Shown here in pieces: positions 13,149 through 19,852 of a stretch of 19,852 nt of DNA. Below the pieces are notes generated by a model, which was given only the letters and a program-made list of their open reading frames with translations, did not search any database and was not told where the DNA came from. The first letter of the stretch is position 1, and every line of letters starts with the position of its first letter. The stretch spans positions 1 to 19,852 of the forward strand of contig CAJUJQ010000048.1 in the NCBI GenBank assembly GCA_910586575.1, in the 5' to 3' direction. The stretch is from an uncultured Clostridia bacterium. GTDB taxonomy: Bacteria > Bacillota > Clostridia > Oscillospirales > Butyricicoccaceae. Position numbers and translations under genes: made by a program.

Positions 13149-14291
13149 ATGATTTTCCATCTGAACGAAGAAGAGCAAGAAATCCTCGATATGCTGCACG
13201 ATTTTTGCCTGAAAGAGGTTGCCCCGATTGCCGCCGAGGTTGACGAGAACGAGCGCTTTCCGGAGGAGACCTGGCACAAGCTGGCCGAAATGGGCATGAT
13301 GGGCGTCCCGTATCCGGAAGAGTACGGCGGAGCCGGGATGAGCTACCTTTCCTACATCACCTGCTGTGAGGAGCTTGCCAAGCACTGCGCGACCACTTCG
13401 GTTATGGTATCCGCGCATTCTTCGCTGTGCACCTGGCCGATTTACAACTTCGGCACTGAAGAGCAAAAGCAGAAGTATCTGCCCGGCCTGTGCTCCGGTG
13501 AAGTGCTGGGTGCGTTCGGCCTGACCGAGCCTGGCGCGGGCACGGACGCCGCGATGCAGAAAACCGTTGCCGAGGACAAAGGCGACCACTGGCTGCTCAA
13601 TGGCTCCAAGATTTTCATCACCAACGCGGGCTTTGCTTCCGTTTTCGTGGTATTCGCTATGACCGACAAATCCAAGGGTACAAAGGGCATTTCCGCGTTT
13701 ATCGTAGACCGTGACGCACCCGGCTTCAGCATCGGCGCGCATGAGAAGAAGATGGGCATCCGCGGCTCCTCCACCTGCGAGCTGATTTTCGAGGACTGCA
13801 AAATCCCGAAGGAGAACCTGTTGGGCGAAATCGGCAAGGGCTTCAAGGTTGCCATGATGACGCTGGACGGCGGCCGTATCGGTATCGGCGCGCAGGCGCT
13901 GGGCATTGCGCAGGGCTGCATTGACGCGACCGTCAAATACACCACCGAGCGTATCCAGTTTGGCAAGCGTATCAGCCAGTTCCAGAACACCCAGTTCCAG
14001 CTGGCCGACATGCAGACCAAGGTTGACGCTGCCCGCCTGCTGATTTACCGCGCGGCACAGGCCAAGCAGGATGGCGAGCCTTACAGCCATCTTGCCGCAA
14101 TGGGCAAACTGTTTGCTTCCGAGACCGCCAGCGACGTGACCCGCCGCTGTGTACAGCTGGTCGGCGGCTACGGCTACTCCCGTGAATATCCGTTCGAGCG
14201 CATGATGCGCGACGCCAAGATCACCGAAATCTATGAGGGTACCAGCGAGGTACAGCGCATGGTCATTTCGGGCTGGATGGGCGTAAAGTAA
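13149..14291 (+). CDS. Short-chain acyl-CoA dehydrogenase (butyryl-CoA dehydrogenase-like)
   Basis: A 380-residue FAD flavoenzyme of the acyl-CoA dehydrogenase family, predicted to interconvert an acyl-CoA and its 2-enoyl-CoA, with electrons passing through Etf. The domain order is normal: N-terminal helices (MIFHLNEEEQEILDMLHDF), the beta domain with FGLTEPGAGTDAAM, and the C-terminal helical domain. E363 in YEGTSEVQRM is at the position of the catalytic Glu of butyryl-CoA dehydrogenases. ATG 13149 is chosen for its AAGGAG site 10 nt upstream and normal family N-terminus; an in-frame ATG at 13041 would add Arg/Lys-rich leader translation. It has no etfAB neighbours and a terminator follows, so it is monocistronic. 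Chain-length specificity (butyryl versus branched-chain acyl) is not certain. Confidence 0.93.
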   Translation: MIFHLNEEEQEILDMLHDFCLKEVAPIAAEVDENERFPEETWHKLAEMGMMGVPYPEEYGGAGMSYLSYITCCEELAKHCATTSVMVSAHSSLCTWPIYNFGTEEQKQKYLPGLCSGEVLGAFGLTEPGAGTDAAMQKTVAEDKGDHWLLNGSKIFITNAGFASVFVVFAMTDKSKGTKGISAFIVDRDAPGFSIGAHEKKMGIRGSSTCELIFEDCKIPKENLLGEIGKGFKVAMMTLDGGRIGIGAQALGIAQGCIDATVKYTTERIQFGKRISQFQNTQFQLADMQTKVDAARLLIYRAAQAKQDGEPYSHLAAMGKLFASETASDVTRRCVQLVGGYGYSREYPFERMMRDAKITEIYEGTSEVQRMVISGWMGVK

Positions 14292-14328
14292 GCTAGCCAA
14301 GATCCTGCATATAAGAAATCCCCCAAAA

Positions 14329-14375
14329 GAACAACCCGCCGGCAGTGCCCACGCGCTGCCGGCGGGTTGTTCTTT
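14329..14375 (+). terminator. Terminator of the acyl-CoA dehydrogenase gene
   Basis: GAACAACCCGCCGGCAG (14329-14345) and its exact complement (14356-14372) form a 17-bp stem around a 10-nt loop, ending in TTCTTT and preceded by AAAA. It lies 38 nt past the stop codon. Confidence 0.9.
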
Positions 14376-14466
14376 GGTGGCGTTGCATAGCGCTTGAATG
14401 GAAAGTGGCTGGGCCGAATTTAGCGGCGGGGCGCGTTCCCTGCCGGTTTTGATATGCATATGGAAA

Positions 14467-14492
14467 AGGCTGCCTCGCTCGTGAGACAGCCT
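14467..14492 (-). terminator. Hairpin, possible minus-strand terminator
   Basis: AGGCTG (14467-14472) pairs with CAGCCT (14487-14492) and CTC with GAG inside. On the minus strand it is followed by TTTTCC. It could end the transcript of the PTS IIC gene, but that gene's stop is about 480 nt upstream. The rest of 14376-14816 shows no supported gene. Confidence 0.4.
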
Positions 14493-14816
14493 CTATATGG
14501 AAAGAAAGAACGGAGGAAAGGGGGAAAAACTTCACGTTCTGTTGTTGTTTGACTGCCGGCCCATTTGGCGCAAGGGGTGTTCCTGCCGAACGCCGAACCG
14601 ACAGATTTTGAAAGGGAGTAAGTATGAAAAGGGGGGACGCTGAGCCGTTCCGCACATAGTACAGATTTTATTCTTCCGGATAAGCTCTTATTCCTTGGCC
14701 CTGCATATATATTACTACCCCGCTGTGTCAGAAGTTTGTCGAACCGTTGAACAGTTTTTCAAAAATAAGTTACTGTTTTGTAAACAACACCTGTTTTTTC
14801 CATTTCCTCCAATTGC

Positions 14817-14969
14817 TGTTAGGGGCTGCGGCTCAATCAATTGTGACCAGCGCGCCACAGATGCTTTCGCCAGACAAGGCGCGTTTCCGCAGGCTGCCGC
14901 CTGTCAAGGAAACTGGGCGCGGTATGGGAAGATGCAGGCGAGTGCCGCGGGTTATTTTTGAGCAGTTCC
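14817..14969 (+). repeat. Dispersed structured repeat, copy 2
   Basis: Matches 1097-1254 in the same orientation. The CGCGCC (14851-14856) and GGCGCG (14878-14883) arms are unchanged. The second stem is shorter: CAGGC (14890-14894) with GCCTG (14899-14903), where copy 1 has 7-bp arms, so a 5-nt length difference keeps the hairpin. The terminal inverted repeats are less perfect than in copy 1. It abuts the stop codon of the minus-strand PTS IIC gene (14970-14972). Confidence 0.8.
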
Positions 14970-16088
14970 TCAGTCAAGCTTCAAATCGCCTTCGCGGATC
15001 CAGCCGATTTTCCGCAGCAGCAGGCCGAACGCCCAGCACAGCACGCCCGGCAGGATGAAGCAGACCAGCGCCAGCCCCAGCCAATCCGTCATGCCGGGGG
15101 CAATCGCCGCCGCGCCGTTCTCGACCGCCTTGGCGCTCGGCGCGACCCAGCCTGTCCAGACGCCGATCGGGCCAACCAGGCCGCAGGTGCCCATGCCGGA
15201 GGAAACCGGCGCGCCGTTCATCTCCATCCCGAAGATACAGGTTGCCGCCGGGCCGGTGACTGCCGAGGCAAGGATTGCGGGAAGCCAGATGCGGGGATTG
15301 CGGACGATGTTGCCCATTTGCAGCATGGAGGTCCCCAATCCTTGGGAGACCAGCCCGCCCCAGCGGTTTTCCCGGAAGGAAAGCACGGCAAAGCCGACCA
15401 TATTGGCGCAGCAGCCAGCGACCGCCGCGCCGCCCGCCAAACCGGTCAGGCCGAGCGCCGCGCAGATCGCCGCCGAGGAAATCGGAAGGGTGAGTGCGAT
15501 GCCGATCACCACCGAAACGATGATACCCATCAGGAACGGCTGCAAATCGGTCGCCCACATGATGATGCGCCCCACGGAGGAAGCCGCCTTGCCAATCGCG
15601 GGCGCCCACCACGCGGACAGGATTACGCCGCTGAAAATCGTGACCAGCGGGGTGACCAGAATGTCAATCTGGGTTTCCTTGGAAACCATCTTGCCAAGCT
15701 CCGCCGCGATAATCGTGATGAACAGCACCGAAAGCGGGCCGCCCGCGCCCCCCAGCACGTTGGCCGCAAAGCCGACCGCCGTCAGCGAGAACAGCACCAG
15801 CGGCGGGCACTTCAGCGCGTAGCCGATGGCAATCGCCATCGCCGGGCCGCTCATCGCCGAGGCCAGGCCGCCTACCGTATACGAAATGGCGTGTTCCCCC
15901 GCGCCGATGGTGGCAATCGTCTCGGTCAGGAACGGGATGCCGAACTGTGTGCCTACCGTGTCGATGATGGTGCCCACCAGCAGCGAGCAGAACAAGCCCT
16001 GCGCCATCGCGCCCAGCGCATCCACCAGATACCGCCTGACCGATATCTCGATATCCTTGCGCTTCAGGAATTCTTTGAATGTACTCAT
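14970..16088 (-). CDS. PTS IIC/PfoR-like membrane protein
   Basis: A 372-residue polytopic membrane protein of the EIIC_2/PfoR type, annotated in Firmicutes as a PTS sugar permease subunit or putative toxin regulator (PfoR of Clostridium perfringens). It has about nine or ten hydrophobic, Gly/Ala-rich helices and conserved stretches such as SYTVGGLASAMSGPAMAIAIGYAL, GGAGGPLSVLF and GPAATCIFGMEMNGAPVSSGMGTCGLVGPIG. No IIA or IIB partner is nearby and no phosphorylation domain is fused, so transport by the PTS is unproven. The start at 16088 is supported by AGGGGGT upstream and the promoter at 16144-16171; a frame extending to 16604 crosses that promoter and the divergent gene. Cargo and role are unknown. 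Confidence 0.85.
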   Translation of the reverse strand: MSTFKEFLKRKDIEISVRRYLVDALGAMAQGLFCSLLVGTIIDTVGTQFGIPFLTETIATIGAGEHAISYTVGGLASAMSGPAMAIAIGYALKCPPLVLFSLTAVGFAANVLGGAGGPLSVLFITIIAAELGKMVSKETQIDILVTPLVTIFSGVILSAWWAPAIGKAASSVGRIIMWATDLQPFLMGIIVSVVIGIALTLPISSAAICAALGLTGLAGGAAVAGCCANMVGFAVLSFRENRWGGLVSQGLGTSMLQMGNIVRNPRIWLPAILASAVTGPAATCIFGMEMNGAPVSSGMGTCGLVGPIGVWTGWVAPSAKAVENGAAAIAPGMTDWLGLALVCFILPGVLCWAFGLLLRKIGWIREGDLKLD

Positions 16089-16118
16089 TTTTACCCCCTG
16101 GCTATATGATGTTATGTC

Positions 16119-16134
16119 ACGTGTCTTGACACAT
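16119..16134. promoter_or_regulatory. Palindromic operator-like site of the PTS IIC gene
   Basis: GTGTC (16121-16125) and GACAC (16128-16132) around TT, with an outer A/T pair at 16119/16134 and one mismatch. It lies 10 nt downstream of the -10 box, at the expected transcription start, which is a typical repressor position. No regulator gene is adjacent. Confidence 0.55.
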
Positions 16135-16143
16135 GCGACTATT

Positions 16144-16171
16144 ATTTTACGCGCTGTGCGGAATTTGTCAA
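16144..16171 (-). promoter_or_regulatory. Promoter of the PTS IIC gene
   Basis: On the minus strand, a perfect TTGACA (16166-16171) and TAAAAT (16144-16149) are 16 nt apart, about 60 nt upstream of the start codon. From 16172 to 16372 there is a GC-rich stretch with short direct and inverted repeats and no supported gene. Confidence 0.78.
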
Positions 16172-16372
16172 TTGGCATTTTATACAAGGATTTCCTGTCC
16201 GTATCCGGCAGGCTGGACAAAGGCCCTTGCGGCGGACGGAAGCGGTACGCGCCAGCCCTTTCCGCAGGGCGCATTCCACGGTTTCCCGCGCCGGACGGTG
16301 CGCCAGGCCTTGTTTGGGGCTTGTGAATACAGGATCCCGCCGCCCGTACCCAGAAAATCGGCACTTTTTTTA

Positions 16373-16401
16373 TTGCATGAAAGCAATCTAAGTGGTAGAA
16401 T
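16373..16401 (+). promoter_or_regulatory. Promoter of the methyltransferase-ecf operon
   Basis: TTGCAT (16373-16378) and TAGAAT (16396-16401) are 17 nt apart on the plus strand, 38 nt upstream of the methyltransferase start. No other promoter is obvious before the ecf genes, so it may drive the whole operon. Confidence 0.7.
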
Positions 16402-16439
16402 AGATTCGATATGAAAAAAGCAGAAGAAAGGATACTGAT

Positions 16440-17306
16440 ATGTGGGTCGCTGAAAATTGGACCGATTACGCCGTGCTGGACTGCGGGGACGGGGAGAAGC
16501 TCGAACGCTGGGGGAACCAAACCCTCATCCGTCCCGACCCCCAGGCCATCTGGCCGCGTACCCCAGGCGTGCGCGGATGGAAAACGGCAAACGCCCATTA
16601 CCACCGCTCGTCAAGCGGCGGGGGACAGTGGGAAATCCGGAAGCTGCCCGCGCAGTGGCAGATCGGCTACCGGGAGCTGGCCTTCCAGCTCAAGCCGATG
16701 TCGTTCAAGCACACCGGCCTGTTCCCGGAGCAGGCGTCCAACTGGGATTTCATCATGGATTCCATCCGGAATGCCGGACGCCCCATTTCGGTACTGAACC
16801 TGTTCGCTTACACTGGCGGGGCGACACTGGCGGCGGCCGCCGCCGGGGCCAGCGTCTGCCATGTGGACGCCTCCAAGGGCATGACCGGCTGGGCGCGGGA
16901 AAATGCCGCGGCCTCCGGGCTGGCCGGCCGTCCCATCCGCTGGATTGTGGACGACTGCAAAAAATTCATTGAGCGCGAATTGCGGCGCGGGCGGCGCTAT
17001 GACGCGATCATCATGGATCCGCCCAGCTACGGGCGCGGCCCCTCCGGGGAAACCTGGAAAATCGAGTCCGATGTGGCGGCGTTCGTCGCGCGGGCGTGCG
17101 GGCTGCTCAGCGAAAAGCCGCTGTTCGTGCTGGTTTCCAGCTATTCCACCGGCCTTGCGCCGTCGGTTATGGCGTATATCCTGGGAATTACGGCGGGGAA
17201 GCAATTTCACGGCACCATCGAGGCGCAAGAGCTGGGGCTGCCGGTCGAATCGACCGGGCTGGCGCTGCCCTGCGGCTCGAGCGCGCGCTTTACCGCCGGT
17301 TCATAA
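16440..17306 (+). CDS. Class I SAM-dependent methyltransferase (RlmI-like core)
   Basis: A 288-residue Rossmann-fold methyltransferase. Motif I, the SAM-binding loop, is VLNLFAYTGGATLAA at residues 118-132; HVDASKG at 141-147 is the acidic strand-2 motif. DPPSYGRG at 193-200 is the catalytic-loop motif found in rRNA methyltransferases of the RlmI/RlmK type. The N-terminal PUA domain of RlmI is absent, replaced by a small domain of about 100 residues including GYRELAFQLKPMSFKHTGLFPEQ. The likely substrate is RNA (23S rRNA) but this is inferred. The start has AAAGGA upstream. It is the first gene of the operon, with ecfA1 13 nt downstream. Confidence 0.85.
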   Translation: MWVAENWTDYAVLDCGDGEKLERWGNQTLIRPDPQAIWPRTPGVRGWKTANAHYHRSSSGGGQWEIRKLPAQWQIGYRELAFQLKPMSFKHTGLFPEQASNWDFIMDSIRNAGRPISVLNLFAYTGGATLAAAAAGASVCHVDASKGMTGWARENAAASGLAGRPIRWIVDDCKKFIERELRRGRRYDAIIMDPPSYGRGPSGETWKIESDVAAFVARACGLLSEKPLFVLVSSYSTGLAPSVMAYILGITAGKQFHGTIEAQELGLPVESTGLALPCGSSARFTAGS

Positions 17307-17319
17307 AGAGAGGTTCACA

Positions 17320-18165
17320 ATGTCGGAAATTATCAAAACAGAGCAGGTTACCTACAATTATCAGGACGATGAGGGCCGCCCGGTCGTCGCCCTGAACGGG
17401 GTGGATCTGGAAATCGGACGCGGGGAGTTCGTCGCGGTGCTCGGACACAATGGCTCGGGCAAATCGACCCTGGCGGGGCATTTCAACGCCATCCGCCTGC
17501 CCTCGGGCGGCACGGTCTGGGTCGACCATATGGATACGAAAAACGAGGACAACATATATGAGGTGCGCAAAACCTGCGCCATGGTATTCCAGAACCCCGA
17601 CAACCAGATTGTCGCCACCGTGGTAGAAGAGGATGTCGCCTTTGCGCTGGAAAATATGGGGATACCGCCCGAGGAAATCCGCCGCCGGGTGGACGACGCG
17701 CTCAAGGCGGTCGGTATGTACGAGTTCCGCGAGCACGCCCCGCACAAGCTTTCCGGCGGGCAGAAGCAGCGCATTGCCATTGCGGGCGTAATTGCGATGA
17801 TGCCCCGCTGTGTCGTGCTCGACGAGCCGACCGCCATGCTCGACCCGCGCGGGCGGCGCGAGGTGATGGAGGTTGTGCGCGGGCTGAACCGGCGCTTTGG
17901 CATTACTGTCGTGCTGATTACCCACCATATGGACGAAGCCGTGCAGGCGGGGCGCGTGGTCGTCATGCACCACGGCAAGGTGCTCATGCAGGGCATGCCG
18001 CGTGAGATTTTTACGCGGGTAGACGACCTCAAGGCCGCGAGCCTGGATGTGCCGCAGACCATTGAAGTGCTGCACGAGCTGAACAAAACCGGCGCGCGGC
18101 TCCAGATTGACGCGCTGTCGGTCAACGAATGCGCGGACATTTTGCAGCAATACCTGGCGGGCTGA
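17320..18165 (+). CDS. ecfA1: Energy-coupling factor transporter ATPase EcfA1
   Basis: A 281-residue ABC ATPase that with EcfA2 powers vitamin or metal uptake through the EcfT scaffold. Motifs are complete: Walker A GHNGSGKST (42-50), Q-loop Q91 in VFQNPDNQIV, signature LSGGQ (144-148), Walker B VVLDEP with E169, and switch His in ITHHMDEA (about 202). The QNPDNQ pattern and the family C-terminal tail are typical of EcfA1. The ATG at 17320 has AGAGAGG upstream; a long in-frame extension to 16903 is antisense-like overlap with the methyltransferase and is rejected. It is 66 nt upstream of ecfA2. Confidence 0.94.
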   Translation: MSEIIKTEQVTYNYQDDEGRPVVALNGVDLEIGRGEFVAVLGHNGSGKSTLAGHFNAIRLPSGGTVWVDHMDTKNEDNIYEVRKTCAMVFQNPDNQIVATVVEEDVAFALENMGIPPEEIRRRVDDALKAVGMYEFREHAPHKLSGGQKQRIAIAGVIAMMPRCVVLDEPTAMLDPRGRREVMEVVRGLNRRFGITVVLITHHMDEAVQAGRVVVMHHGKVLMQGMPREIFTRVDDLKAASLDVPQTIEVLHELNKTGARLQIDALSVNECADILQQYLAG

Positions 18166-18166
18166 A

Positions 18167-18219
18167 CCCCGCTGGCCGCGCGCCGGGGCAGCTCCCGCGA
18201 CGCGCGAACGTTATTTTTT
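18167..18219 (+). promoter_or_regulatory. Hairpin and T run between ecfA1 and ecfA2
   Basis: Two alternative stems share bases: CCCCG (18167-18171) with CGGGG (18184-18188), or GCGCG (18178-18182) with CGCGC (18201-18205) plus CGGG (18184-18187) with CCCG (18194-18197). A TTTTTT run follows at 18214-18219, directly before the ecfA2 ribosome site. It resembles a partial terminator inside the operon and could lower ecfA2-ecfT expression. Confidence 0.35.
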
Positions 18220-18231
18220 CGGAGGGACAAC

Positions 18232-19101
18232 GTGTCAACCATTTTAGAAGTACGGGACTTGACTCACGTTTACGGAGCAGGCACCCCATTTGAACGCACC
18301 GCGCTCGACCGGGTGAGCCTTTCCATCGAGAAGGGCGAAATCCTCGGGGTGATCGGCCACACCGGCTCGGGCAAATCGACGCTGATCCAGCACCTGAACG
18401 GGCTGCTGCGCCCGACCTCGGGACAGGTGCTGCTGGCCGGGCAGCCTATCTGGGACGAAAAGGGCAAGTGCGCCCGGGACGTGCGCTTCCGGGTCGGGCT
18501 GGTGTTCCAGTACCCGGAGTACCAGCTGTTTGAGGAAACGATTGCCAAGGATATCGCCTTCGGCCCGAAAAACATGGGGCTGCCCGACGGCGAGATTGCC
18601 GGGCGCGTCCAGGAAGCGATGTCCTTTGTCGGGCTGGACGCTTCGCTGGCGGAAAAGTCGCCGTTCGCCCTTTCGGGCGGGCAGAAGCGCCGCGTTGCCA
18701 TCGCGGGCGTGATTGCCATGCGCCCGGAGGTGCTCGTGCTCGACGAGCCGACCGCAGGGCTTGACCCGGCGGGGCGCAACGAAATCCTCCGCCAGATTCG
18801 CGGCTACCACGACAGCACCGGCGCAACCGTGCTGATTGTCTCCCACTCGATGGAGGACACCGCGCGCATGGCTGACCGGATGCTCGTGATGAACCAGGCC
18901 AGGGTGATGATGCTGGACAAGCCGGAGGCGGTATTTGCCCGCGCGTCGGAAATCACAGAGGCCGGGCTGGATGTCCCGGAAATTACCAAGGTCTTTATGG
19001 AGCTGCACCGGCGCGGCGTGCCGGTCAGCCCGTCAGTCTTTACGGTAGAGCAGGCCGCCGCCGAGCTTCGCCGGGTGAAAGGGGGCGGGGCGGCATGTTA
19101 A
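18232..19101 (+). CDS. ecfA2: Energy-coupling factor transporter ATPase EcfA2
   Basis: A 289-residue ABC ATPase, partner of EcfA1. It has Walker A GHTGSGKST (42-50), Q93 in VFQYPEYQLF (the PEYQLF form is characteristic of EcfA2), signature LSGGQ (147-151), Walker B VLVLDEP with E172, and VSHSMEDT with the switch His. The GTG start at 18232 follows a GGAGGGA site and matches the usual N-terminus (LEVRDLTHVYGAGTPFERTALD). The stop codon overlaps the ecfT start by 7 nt (ATG at 19095), indicating translational coupling. Confidence 0.95.
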   Translation: MSTILEVRDLTHVYGAGTPFERTALDRVSLSIEKGEILGVIGHTGSGKSTLIQHLNGLLRPTSGQVLLAGQPIWDEKGKCARDVRFRVGLVFQYPEYQLFEETIAKDIAFGPKNMGLPDGEIAGRVQEAMSFVGLDASLAEKSPFALSGGQKRRVAIAGVIAMRPEVLVLDEPTAGLDPAGRNEILRQIRGYHDSTGATVLIVSHSMEDTARMADRMLVMNQARVMMLDKPEAVFARASEITEAGLDVPEITKVFMELHRRGVPVSPSVFTVEQAAAELRRVKGGGAAC

Positions 19102-19803
19102 AAGATGTAACCATCGGGCAGTTTTTCCCGGGGAAAAGCCCCATCCACCGGCTCGACCCGCGGGTCAAGCTGGTGCTGGTGCTGGCGCTGATTGTGGCGC
19201 TGTTCCTCGCGGACGGCGTGATTTCCTACGCGCTGATGATTGGCTTTTTGCTCGCCATTATCCGGATTTCCAAAATCCCGTTCAAGATGGTTGTGCGGGG
19301 GCTGAAACCGATTCTGTTCATTATTTCCTTTACGGCGGTGCTGAACCTGTTCTATACGCCGGGGGACTATATCTGGCAGTGGGGATTCCTGCACATCTCC
19401 AAACAGGGCGTTTTCGTTGCCATTCAAATGGTGCTGCGTATCATGCTGCTGATTATCGGCACCTCGATGCTGACCTATACCACCAGCCCCATCCAGCTGA
19501 CCGACGGCCTGGAACGGCTGCTCTCCCCGCTGAAGCGTTTCCACGCGCCGGTGCACGAGCTTTCCATGATGATGTCGATTGCCCTGCGCTTTATCCCGAC
19601 ACTGATTGAGGAAACCGAAAAGATTATCTCGGCGCAGAAGGCGCGCGGCGCGGACTTTGAGTCCGGAAGCCTCATCCAGCGCGCCAAAGCTATGATCCCG
19701 ATTCTGGTGCCGCTGTTTATCTCGGCGTTCCGCCGCGCGGACGAGCTGGCGGTCGCGATGGAGTGCCGCCTGTACCGGGGCGACGTTGGCCGCACCCGCA
19801 TGA
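19095..19803 (+). CDS. ecfT: Energy-coupling factor transmembrane protein EcfT, 3' truncated
   Basis: The scaffold membrane subunit that joins EcfA1A2 to interchangeable substrate-binding S components. 236 residues are genuine, of about 265 usual in the family. N-terminal FPGKSPIHRLDPRVKLVLVL and several membrane helices (about 24-58, 70-88, 108-128) are typical. Both cytoplasmic coupling-helix motifs survive: ARG at 183-185 (ISAQKARGADF) and the second at AMECRLYRG (221-229). The open frame runs on to 19826, but its final residues are translated adapter, so the natural C-terminus is missing. In many Firmicutes truA follows; here the contig ends. Confidence 0.93.
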
Positions 19804-19852
19804 AGATCGGAAGAGCACACGTCTGAACTCCAGTCACCTCCAATCATCTCGT
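19804..19852 (+). other. Illumina TruSeq adapter and index (assembly artefact)
   Basis: From 19804 the sequence is the TruSeq read-1 adapter, beginning AGATCGGAAGAGC and ending CAGTCAC at 19837. An 8-nt index, CTCCAATC, follows (19838-19845), then ATCTCGT, the start of the flow-cell segment (19846-19852). It is not genomic. Any protein or homology call crossing it is spurious. Confidence 0.98.

Noticed and set aside
12915..14459. Minus-strand 514-codon frame opposite the acyl-CoA dehydrogenase
   Set aside because: It covers an intact conserved enzyme on the other strand and also crosses its terminator; no recognisable protein.
14293..14655. 120-codon minus-strand frame after the acyl-CoA dehydrogenase
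   Set aside because: It runs through a perfect terminator stem and shows no family features.
14625..14660. Tiny plus-strand frame MKRGDAEPFRT after an AAAGGGAG site
   Set aside because: Eleven codons with a good ribosome site only; no conservation or context to support a peptide.
16089..16604. N-terminal extension of the PTS IIC frame to 16604
   Set aside because: It crosses the gene's own promoter and operator and overlaps the divergent methyltransferase. The start at 16088 has a ribosome site and a normal family N-terminus.
16903..17319. N-terminal extension of ecfA1 inside the methyltransferase gene
   Set aside because: Arg/Ser/Ala-rich frame-shifted translation of the upstream gene; the ABC domain starts normally at the ATG at 17320.
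1..19852. A new defence, mobile or biosynthetic gene system
   Set aside because: All eleven supported protein genes fall in known families and there are no clusters of unknown genes, no recombinase, no toxin-antitoxin pair, no reverse transcriptase and no CRISPR-type regular repeats.

Overview
The window looks like the end of an Illumina-assembled contig from a GC-rich Gram-positive anaerobe. Clostridia of the Oscillospirales/Ruminococcaceae type, probably a gut commensal, is my best guess. The basis is indirect: strong AGGAGG-type ribosome sites, TTG and GTG starts, a SpoIIIE/FtsK translocase, a group II (EcfA1-EcfA2-EcfT) vitamin transporter module, a PTS trehalose system with a GntR-type TreR, and a butyryl-CoA-dehydrogenase-like enzyme. 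The species cannot be fixed from the sequence alone. The last 49 bases (19804-19852) are sequencing adapter, not genome.

Layout. 1-1445: a minus-strand ZIP metal transporter, then a non-coding stretch holding the first copy of a roughly 155-bp dispersed repeat. 1446-6101: three minus-strand housekeeping genes: a flavin reductase-like protein, DNA translocase FtsK/SpoIIIE (TTG start) and undecaprenyl-diphosphatase UppP (TTG start). 6336-12188: the trehalose locus. Minus-strand treB (PTS IIBCA) and treC (phosphotrehalase) diverge from plus-strand treR, which is followed after 6 nt by a MATE efflux pump. The treB/treR intergenic region carries four TTGTnnnnACAA operator-like boxes placed over both promoters. 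12189-13148: a long non-coding region with a foldback (long inverted repeat) element, a strong terminator, an A-rich stretch, a possible relic of a FAD-linked oxidase and a structured leader. 13149-14291: acyl-CoA dehydrogenase with a strong terminator. 14292-14969: non-coding, with the second copy of the dispersed repeat. 14970-16088: a minus-strand orphan PTS IIC/PfoR-like membrane protein with a clear promoter and palindromic operator-like site. 16440-19803: a plus-strand operon of a SAM-dependent methyltransferase, ecfA1, ecfA2 and ecfT, with ecfT cut off by the adapter.

How the genes work together. TreB would import trehalose as trehalose-6-phosphate and TreC would split it to glucose and glucose-6-phosphate. 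TreR would repress treBC and probably its own gene until trehalose-6-phosphate is present. The two Ecf ATPases plus EcfT form the energising module shared by several vitamin-binding S components encoded elsewhere. FtsK/SpoIIIE and UppP serve chromosome segregation and cell-wall lipid carrier recycling.

I found no CRISPR array, tRNA, rRNA, transposase, phage or defence genes, and no convincing new multi-gene system. What is least explained is non-coding: the duplicated structured repeat, the foldback element, and several palindromes at promoters and leaders.
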